A DNA stretch of 64,000 nucleotides. Source: Tenebrio molitor. Its lineage: Eukaryota; Arthropoda; Insecta; Coleoptera; Tenebrionidae. Both the position numbers and the translations under genes were made by a program. The notes beneath the pieces are model-generated. The model worked only from the letters and a program-made list of their open reading frames with translations, was not told the DNA's origin and made no database searches. The stretch lies in the NCBI RefSeq assembly GCF_963966145.1, contig NC_091049.1, positions 13,144,001-13,208,000 of the forward strand, read 5' to 3'. Position 1 is the first letter of the stretch, and every line of letters starts with the position of its first letter. Shown piece after piece: positions 63,974 to 64,000 of the stretch.

Positions 63974-64000
63974 TTAGGAACACCTGGTATAACACCGTGT

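Overview
The window looks like a transposon-saturated stretch of an arthropod, most likely insect, nuclear genome. It is strongly AT-rich, the recognisable genes carry GT-AG introns of about 48-80 bp, and the coding capacity belongs to eukaryotic DNA transposons (hAT, pogo/Tigger, MULE, P/THAP, PIF/Harbinger, Tc1/mariner, Crypton-like), a LINE with a restriction-like endonuclease, and many MITEs with TA target duplications. I see no convincing host gene, rRNA, tRNA, CRISPR or bacterial feature. The species cannot be named from this sequence.

Layout. 0.4-4.2 kb: a decayed hAT copy broken by MITEs. 4.4-5.9 kb: a pogo transposase with one homopolymer frameshift. 6.1-7.1 kb: nested MITEs. 7.5-21.3 kb: a nested stack in which target-site duplications (TSDs) give the order of insertion. 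A short repeat (Z) received hAT-A (8260-15217), which carries a complete MULE transposase; hAT-B (15221-17967) landed on the right edge of hAT-A, and hAT-C (18025-21316) in the end of Z. hAT-B and hAT-C have complete transposases. 21.9-24.6 kb: a THAP pseudogene and MITEs. 24.6-27.4 kb: a pogo element with a C-terminal PHD finger. 28.4-30.4 kb: a large fold-back. 32.8-37.0 kb: a P/THAP9-like element with perfect 8-bp TSDs inside a TA-flanked MITE. 37.6-41.1 kb: a dead Tc1 split by a Harbinger element. 42-44 kb and 48.8-49.3 kb: Crypton-like recombinase remnants. 44.4-48.5 kb: a broken hAT (relative of hAT-A) carrying a deleted MULE. 50.3-50.9 kb: a P transposase fragment cut by a mariner that spans 50912-60560. 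That mariner holds a MITE, a head-to-head LINE palindrome and a second, nearly intact Harbinger. 60.7-61.8 kb: a GC-rich LTR-like promoter with a perfect five-unit heat-shock element. 61.8-64.0 kb: a fold-back with arms of about 550 bp.

The elements do not cooperate as a pathway. Each transposase would act on its own terminal inverted repeats (TIRs), and the MITEs depend on transposases supplied elsewhere. The two Harbinger elements each pair a DDE transposase with a divergent Myb/SANT-like DNA-binding protein, as is usual for that superfamily. Insertion of one element into another is the dominant theme, and it lets the insertion history be read from the TSDs.
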